Assembly: GCA_001796935.1 (NCBI GenBank)
Contig: MGNX01000054.1
Span: 1,198 to 11,910, forward strand
Length of the DNA stretch: 10,713 bases
Origin: Chloroflexi bacterium RBG_16_60_22
GTDB lineage: Bacteria > Chloroflexota > Dehalococcoidia > Dehalococcoidales > RBG-16-60-22
Direction of reading: 5' to 3'
Below, in pieces: positions 7,697-10,713 of this stretch. The notes beneath the pieces were generated by a model. The model saw only the letters and a program-made list of their open reading frames with translations, was not told where the DNA came from and did not search any database. Both the position numbers and the translations under genes were made by a program. The stretch's first letter is position 1. Every line of letters begins with the position of its first letter.

Positions 7697-7725
7697 TATC
7701 AGGTCGCCCGCCCGGAGGCCTGATA
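7697..7725 (-). promoter_or_regulatory. Hairpin in the dxs-pgk intergenic mRNA
   Basis: TATCAGG (7697-7703) and CCTGATA (7719-7725) form a perfect 7-bp inverted repeat around a 15-nt GC-rich loop. On the minus-strand transcript the stem is followed by TTTCGTTTC, giving a weakly U-rich tail. It could act as an attenuator, a processing site, or a weak terminator that lowers readthrough from dxs into pgk. It overlaps the stop codon of the small ORF at 7699-7803, so translation of that ORF would open the stem. Confidence 0.35.
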
Positions 7726-7803
7726 CCGCAGCACCCTTTTGACAGATACGGATTTAACAACCCGCACCGGCGGATGGGAAATGAACTTCCTTTTCAATAT
7801 CAT
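7699..7803 (-). CDS. Possible small basic protein, 34 codons
   Basis: This short frame starts at an ATG at 7803, preceded by GGGGAG with 5-nt spacing, a better ribosome-binding site than several real genes here have. It ends with TGA at 7699, 38 nt before pgk. The 34-residue product begins MILKRKFISHPPVRVV, carries nine Lys/Arg and no Asp or Glu, and shows no signal peptide or membrane segment. I do not recognise it. It may be a ribosomal-protein-like or nucleic-acid-binding peptide, a leader peptide linked to the hairpin that covers its stop codon, or chance. Support comes only from the Shine-Dalgarno, the position in an otherwise empty 188-nt gap and the biased composition. Confidence 0.35.
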   Translation of the reverse strand: MILKRKFISHPPVRVVKSVSVKRVLRYQASGRAT

Positions 7804-7848
7804 CTCTTCTCCCCTACCCTGCCGCGGGCGGCGTAAATCCGGTAAGTA

Positions 7849-9753
7849 TCAGGCGGTCTTGGCCCCGTTCTTGGACTTCAGGGAAAAGCCGACCCGGCGC
7901 TCCGGGAAAAGCTCCAGGACGTGCCGCACGATGCCGTCGGCATCTAGGCCGTACTTGGCACGCAGTACCGCCTGGGTCCCGTGCTCCACGAACTCATCGG
8001 GGATGCCGATGTTCTTCACGGTCAGGTCGCAGTGCCCGGACTCCTGGAGCAGCCGGCTGACGCTGCTGCCGAAGCCGCCGTTGAGCACGTTCTCCTCGAC
8101 GGTGACCAGGCGCTTCACCCGGCCGGCGAGGTCGTTGATGAGTGAAGCGTCCAGCGGCTTGGCGAAGCGGGCGTTTACCACCGCTGCCCCGATGCCCTTC
8201 TGGGCCAGCTTCTCCGCGGCGGCGACGGCCGGTGCTACCGAGACACCCAGGGCCAGGATGGCCAGGTCCTCGCCGTACTTTACCATTTCGGCCTGGCCCA
8301 GCGGTATCTCGTGCAGGACGGTATCCAGCTTGACGCCGAGTCCGGCGCTGCGGGGGTACCTCACCGCCATGGGACGCCCCGCCCTGACTGCCGTGTAGAG
8401 CAGGTGCTGGAGCTCATTTTCATCTTTGGGGGAGGCCACGGTAAGGTCGGGAATCAGGGTGAGATAGGAAATATCGAATGTGCCCTGGTGCGTCTTGCCG
8501 TCGTCGCCGACGATGCCACCGCGGTCGATGGCGAAGACGACGGGCAGGTTCTGGAGGCAGACGTCGTGGATAATCTGGTCGAAGGCGCGCTGCAGAAACG
8601 TCGAGTAGATAGCCACGACCGGTATATAGCCCTGGGCGGCCATCCCGGCGGCGAAGGTCACGGCGTGCTGCTCGGCGATGCCGACGTCGAAGACGCGCCC
8701 GGGGAACTCCGCCGCCACGATGCTCAGGCAGTTGCCCTCGGGCATGGCGGGCGTTACCACCACCAGCCGGGGCTCCTCGCGGGCCAGCCGCAGCATCGTC
8801 TGGGCGAAGACCTCGCTGTAGGTGGGCACCGTCTTGTCGCCGCCGCCCCGGGCCGGCACGCCGTGGAAATAGACGGCATTGCTCTCCGCCGGGGTATGCC
8901 CCTTGCCCTTGGTGGTGATGACGTGCACCAGGGCCGGCTTGGTGGCCGAGTCCCTGACCTGCTTCAGTACCGTCTCGAGGTCGTGGATATTATGCCCGTC
9001 GATGGGGCCGACATAGGTAATGCCCAGGGCTTCCCATATCGCCATGGGCATGAGAAAGCCCTTGAACCTCCCCTTGATCTCCTCGCTGAGGTTCCAGAGG
9101 TCTTTGCCCAGGGGCAGCGAGGTGATTATCTGCTGGCCCTTTTTCTTGGCCTGCCGGTAGCGCTGGTCGAAGCGGACCCGGCTGAGCAGCTTGGCCAGGG
9201 CGCCCACGGTGGGCGATATGGACATACCGTTGTCGTTGAGCACGACGATTAGCTTCGAGCCGAGGTGGCCGGCCTGGTTGAGCGCCTCGAAGGCCATGCC
9301 GGCGGTAATGGCGCCGTCGCCGATGACGGCCACCACCTTGTAATCGTCCCCGGCGAGGTCGCGGGCGATGGCCATCCCCAGGGCCGCCGAAATCGACGTG
9401 CTGGCGTGTCCGGCCCCGAAGGAATCATGCTCGCTCTCGTCGCGGCAGGTGTAGCCGGAGAGGCCGCCGTACTGGCGCAGCGTGCCGAACTCCCGGCGGC
9501 GACCGGTGAGCAGCTTATGCACGTAGCTCTGGTGCCCCACGTCCCAGATAATCTTGTCACGGGGACTGTCGAAGACACGGTGGAGGGCGATGGTAAGTTC
9601 CACGACGCCGAGGTTGGATGCCAGGTGCCCGCCGGTGGTGGTTACCGTGGTGATGATTTCATCCCGGAGCTCGGCCGCCAGTTCTTCCAGCGCCGCCAGC
9701 GATAATCCTTTCAAATCGGCGGGACTATCGATTTTGTCCAGCAATCTCGGCAT
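7849..9753 (-). CDS. dxs: 1-deoxy-D-xylulose-5-phosphate synthase
   Basis: This thiamine-diphosphate enzyme condenses pyruvate with glyceraldehyde 3-phosphate to 1-deoxyxylulose 5-phosphate, the committed step of the MEP isoprenoid pathway. The 634 residues are full length. Motifs are WDVGHQSYVHK (70-80), GAGHASTSIS (113-122), the ThDP site GDGAITAGMAFEALN (145-159) closing with LNDNG (172-176), DVGIAEQHAV with the catalytic Glu361 (356-365), YSTFLQRAFDQIIHDV (383-398), DRGGIVGDDGKTHQG (410-424) and VRYPRSAG (464-471). The start ATG at 9753 fits the family N-terminus (LLDKIDSPADLK). No Shine-Dalgarno precedes it, and a TATAAT lies 6 nt upstream, so the mRNA is probably leaderless. It is the first gene of the cluster. 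Its substrate links it to tpiA, and the downstream product DMAPP links it to miaA. Confidence 0.97.
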   Translation of the reverse strand: MPRLLDKIDSPADLKGLSLAALEELAAELRDEIITTVTTTGGHLASNLGVVELTIALHRVFDSPRDKIIWDVGHQSYVHKLLTGRRREFGTLRQYGGLSGYTCRDESEHDSFGAGHASTSISAALGMAIARDLAGDDYKVVAVIGDGAITAGMAFEALNQAGHLGSKLIVVLNDNGMSISPTVGALAKLLSRVRFDQRYRQAKKKGQQIITSLPLGKDLWNLSEEIKGRFKGFLMPMAIWEALGITYVGPIDGHNIHDLETVLKQVRDSATKPALVHVITTKGKGHTPAESNAVYFHGVPARGGGDKTVPTYSEVFAQTMLRLAREEPRLVVVTPAMPEGNCLSIVAAEFPGRVFDVGIAEQHAVTFAAGMAAQGYIPVVAIYSTFLQRAFDQIIHDVCLQNLPVVFAIDRGGIVGDDGKTHQGTFDISYLTLIPDLTVASPKDENELQHLLYTAVRAGRPMAVRYPRSAGLGVKLDTVLHEIPLGQAEMVKYGEDLAILALGVSVAPAVAAAEKLAQKGIGAAVVNARFAKPLDASLINDLAGRVKRLVTVEENVLNGGFGSSVSRLLQESGHCDLTVKNIGIPDEFVEHGTQAVLRAKYGLDADGIVRHVLELFPERRVGFSLKSKNGAKTA

Positions 9754-9759
9754 AATGCT

Positions 9760-9796
9760 ATTATACAGTATAGGTAACCAGTTTCCATACTATCAA
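9760..9796 (-). promoter_or_regulatory. dxs operon promoter(s), likely leaderless
   Basis: Two overlapping sigma-70-type arrangements are visible on the minus strand. TTGATA (9796-9791) is spaced 18 nt from TATACT (9772-9767). A consensus TATAAT (9765-9760) lies 16 nt from TGGAAA (9787-9782). The consensus -10 predicts a transcription start at about 9753, the A of the dxs ATG. The other gives a leader of about 7 nt. Either way there is no room for a ribosome-binding site. Confidence 0.6.
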
Positions 9797-9811
9797 TGAA
9801 GAAGAAGGGTT

Positions 9812-9831
9812 GTCAAGCAGACCAGCTTGAC
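9812..9831. promoter_or_regulatory. Dyad operator candidate between dxs and dedA
   Basis: GTCAAGC (9812-9818) and GCTTGAC (9825-9831) form a perfect 7-6-7 inverted repeat typical in size of a dimeric repressor site. Its right arm contains most of the proposed dedA -35 box, and its left edge is 16 bp from the dxs -35 box, so one bound regulator could affect both promoters. A second small dyad, CGCTG-T-CAGCG, follows at 9831-9841 in the dedA spacer. No regulator gene is in the window. Confidence 0.4.
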
Positions 9832-9856
9832 GCTGTCAGCGCCTAACTGCTACACT
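9827..9856 (+). promoter_or_regulatory. dedA promoter, likely leaderless
   Basis: TTGACG (9827-9832) is spaced 18 nt from TACACT (9851-9856), which carries an extended TG element at 9848-9849. The predicted transcription start, 7 nt after the -10, is position 9863. That is the first base of the in-frame GTG proposed as the dedA start. No Shine-Dalgarno precedes the GTG. Confidence 0.5.
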
Positions 9857-9862
9857 CCCAGC

Positions 9863-10492
9863 GTGGGATTCCTGGAACAGCCGATACTCGATTTCATTGC
9901 AGCCACTTACCAACGGCTGCAGTGGCCGGGTGTCGTGGCCCTGATGGCGATAGAAAGCGCCTGTATCCCCTTTCCCAGCGAGCTGATTATGCCCCTGGCC
10001 GGCTGGATGCTCATCAAAGAGCAAGCCCTGCCGGTAACCCATGTCCTGGCGGCCGGTGCCTACGGAGCACTGGGCAACACCATCGGCTCCATCATCGCTT
10101 ACCTGGTGGGAATGTGGGCGGGGCGTCCCCTGTTGGACCGGTACGGGCGCTATGTCCTGATATCCCGGCGCGACCTCGACCTGGCGGACCGCTGGTTTTC
10201 CCGGAGCGGCAGCTGGACGGTCTTCGTATCCCGACTTCTCCCGGTGGTGCGGACCTATATCAGCCTGCCCGCCGGTATCGCCCGGATGAATGTTGTCCGT
10301 TTCCTGGTCTATACCTTCATCGGGTCATTCATCTGGAGCACCGGGCTGGCCTACGGCGGCTACCGGCTCGGTGAGCACTGGGAGAAGCTGCGCGACATGA
10401 TGCGTCCCTTTGACCCGCTTTTCATCGCGCTGATAATCGCCCTGATAGCCTTCTATATCTACCGGCACGTCAAGCACGCTACCGGAGAATAG
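9863..10492 (+). CDS. DedA/SNARE-associated family membrane protein
   Basis: This is a 209-residue polytopic inner-membrane protein of the DedA family. Some members recycle undecaprenyl phosphate or other polyprenyl lipids across the membrane; others affect membrane potential or drug resistance. The specific substrate cannot be read from sequence. Family marks are the re-entrant region ESACIPFPSELIMPLAG (31-47), GNTIGSIIAYLVG (71-83), GRPLLDRYGRYVLI (87-100) and FVSRLLPVVRTYISLPAG (121-138) with the RxxPxxR arginines Arg124 and Arg130. A C-terminal transmembrane helix spans about 185-200, followed by a basic tail. I prefer the GTG at 9863 to the in-frame TTG at 9827, because the TTG lies inside the best -35 box and the GTG coincides with the predicted transcription start. 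It is divergent from dxs. A link to polyprenyl lipids made from the MEP pathway is possible but is inference. Confidence 0.9.
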   Translation: MGFLEQPILDFIAATYQRLQWPGVVALMAIESACIPFPSELIMPLAGWMLIKEQALPVTHVLAAGAYGALGNTIGSIIAYLVGMWAGRPLLDRYGRYVLISRRDLDLADRWFSRSGSWTVFVSRLLPVVRTYISLPAGIARMNVVRFLVYTFIGSFIWSTGLAYGGYRLGEHWEKLRDMMRPFDPLFIALIIALIAFYIYRHVKHATGE

Positions 10493-10507
10493 GCGAATCA
10501 GACCGTC

Positions 10508-10536
10508 TTGACCCTGCAGCGTTGTTGTGTTACCTT
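10508..10536 (+). promoter_or_regulatory. Candidate promoter for tRNA-Arg
   Basis: TTGACC (10508-10513) is spaced 17 nt from TACCTT (10531-10536), a good -35 and a poor -10. The predicted start near 10543 would precede the tRNA acceptor stem by about 13 nt. It lies just after the dedA stop, where no other terminator or gene is seen. Confidence 0.35.
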
Positions 10537-10555
10537 TTTAAAGGCATTATGGCAC

Positions 10556-10594
10556 GTCCCTGTAGCTCAGCTGGACAGAGCAGCTGCCTTCTAA
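10556..10594 (+). tRNA. tRNA-Arg(TCT), 5' half only, interrupted in the anticodon arm
   Basis: The acceptor 5' strand GTCCCTG (10556-10562), TA, D-arm GCTC (10565-10568) / GAGC (10578-10581) with the GG of the D loop, A26, anticodon stem strand GCTGC (10583-10587) and loop CTTCTAA (10588-10594) are all in correct register. The anticodon is TCT (10590-10592), decoding AGA/AGG. The next bases should be the paired strand GCAGC, but the sequence reads TTCTG. No T-arm, acceptor 3' strand or CCA region follows within the window. The gene is therefore broken after position 38 of the tRNA. This is either an insertion that separated the halves or the remnant left when an element carried in a replacement half. 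An intron is the alternative; I see no intron core. Confidence 0.85.
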
Positions 10595-10607
10595 TTCTGA
10601 GCCAAAT

Positions 10608-10629
10608 TGTCAACCAGTAGTTTTACGTT
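10608..10629 (+). repeat. 22-bp direct repeat, copy 1
   Basis: It shares 19 of 22 bases with 10690-10711, including the uninterrupted 14-mer CAACCAGTAGTTTT (10611-10624). It begins 14 nt after the tRNA break. Spacing and size suit arm-type binding sites of an integrase or transposase-binding sites in an element end. Confidence 0.7.
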
Positions 10630-10689
10630 CAAAATAGAACCTTTGTGTCTATGGCTAAAACCCTGTTCTGAAGCTAGAGTGCCTTTTAA

Positions 10690-10711
10690 TGACAACCAGT
10701 AGTTTTCAGTT
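10690..10711 (+). repeat. 22-bp direct repeat, copy 2
   Basis: Second copy, in the same orientation and 82 bp from the first. It differs at the third base and at two adjacent bases after the T-run. A similar GNGCC precedes both copies, at slightly different distances. It ends 2 bases before the window edge, so further copies could follow. Confidence 0.7.
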
Positions 10712-10713
10712 TA

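Larger units (their letters stand above)
10595..10713. mobile_element. Probable end of an integrated mobile element
   Basis: The composition changes abruptly at the tRNA break: 44 of these 119 bases are G or C (37%), while the preceding 10 kb is visibly GC-rich. The stretch has no open frame of note, contains two direct copies of a 22-bp motif and begins inside a tRNA anticodon loop, a classical crossover site for tyrosine integrases. No recombinase or other element gene is in the window, so the type of element is unknown. A prophage, an integrative element or a transposon end are all possible. Confidence 0.55.

Noticed and set aside
9827..9862. TTG 9827 as the DedA start
   Set aside because: The TTG is part of the best -35 box, has no Shine-Dalgarno and adds 12 polar residues not expected in the family.
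10533..10544. CCTTTTTAAAGG as a terminator of dedA
   Set aside because: The 5-bp stem would leave only a 2-base loop and is not followed by a T-run; it lies in the proposed tRNA promoter region.
10588..10713. Group I, group II or archaeal-style intron in tRNA-Arg
   Set aside because: The break is near known anticodon-loop intron sites, but I see no internal guide pairing to the 5' exon, no group I core-like P3-P8 or G-binding segment, no GTGYG start and no 3' exon in 119 bases. The direct repeats fit a mobile-element end better. The window is too short to exclude an intron completely.

Overview
The window is GC-rich bacterial chromosome. It carries a long minus-strand housekeeping gene cluster, a divergent membrane-protein gene, and at the right edge a tRNA gene that breaks off into AT-rich foreign-looking DNA. 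The mix points to Chloroflexota, most likely Dehalococcoidia: an archaeal-type phosphoglycerate mutase (ApgM), a DapL-type aminotransferase next to dapF, and the order dxs-pgk-apgM-tpiA. I remember similar order in Dehalococcoides-like genomes but could not check it here.

Positions 1-261 hold no convincing gene. They contain a dispersed-repeat-type hairpin at the very start, a second large inverted repeat and a weak terminator candidate for the cluster.

Positions 262-9753 are one minus-strand unit, transcribed dxs, a possible 34-codon basic peptide, pgk, apgM, tpiA, miaA, dapF, dapL, hflX. From pgk to hflX the gaps are 4 to 32 nt, and several ribosome-binding sites overlap the stop codon of the gene before, so this part looks like an operon. 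Lower glycolysis (tpiA, pgk, apgM) shares it with the entry step of the MEP isoprenoid pathway (dxs uses pyruvate and glyceraldehyde 3-phosphate). A consumer of the MEP product DMAPP (miaA), late lysine/diaminopimelate steps (dapL, dapF) and a ribosome-associated GTPase (hflX) follow.

Positions 9754-9862 form a compact divergent promoter region. On both sides the best -10 box lies exactly where transcription would begin at the start codon, suggesting leaderless mRNAs for dxs and dedA. A 7-6-7 dyad overlaps the dedA -35 box. Positions 9863-10492 encode a DedA-family membrane protein.

Positions 10556-10594 are a perfect-looking 5' half of tRNA-Arg(TCT) that stops at the end of the anticodon loop. 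The remaining 119 bases are about 37% GC and contain two direct copies of a 22-bp motif 82 bp apart. This is probably the end of an integrated mobile element whose body lies outside the window, and it is the most unusual part of the sequence. The rest is a well-known set of housekeeping genes with a few oddities: a probable ATC start for hflX, the small ORF, and substitutions at metal-site positions in ApgM and Pgk.
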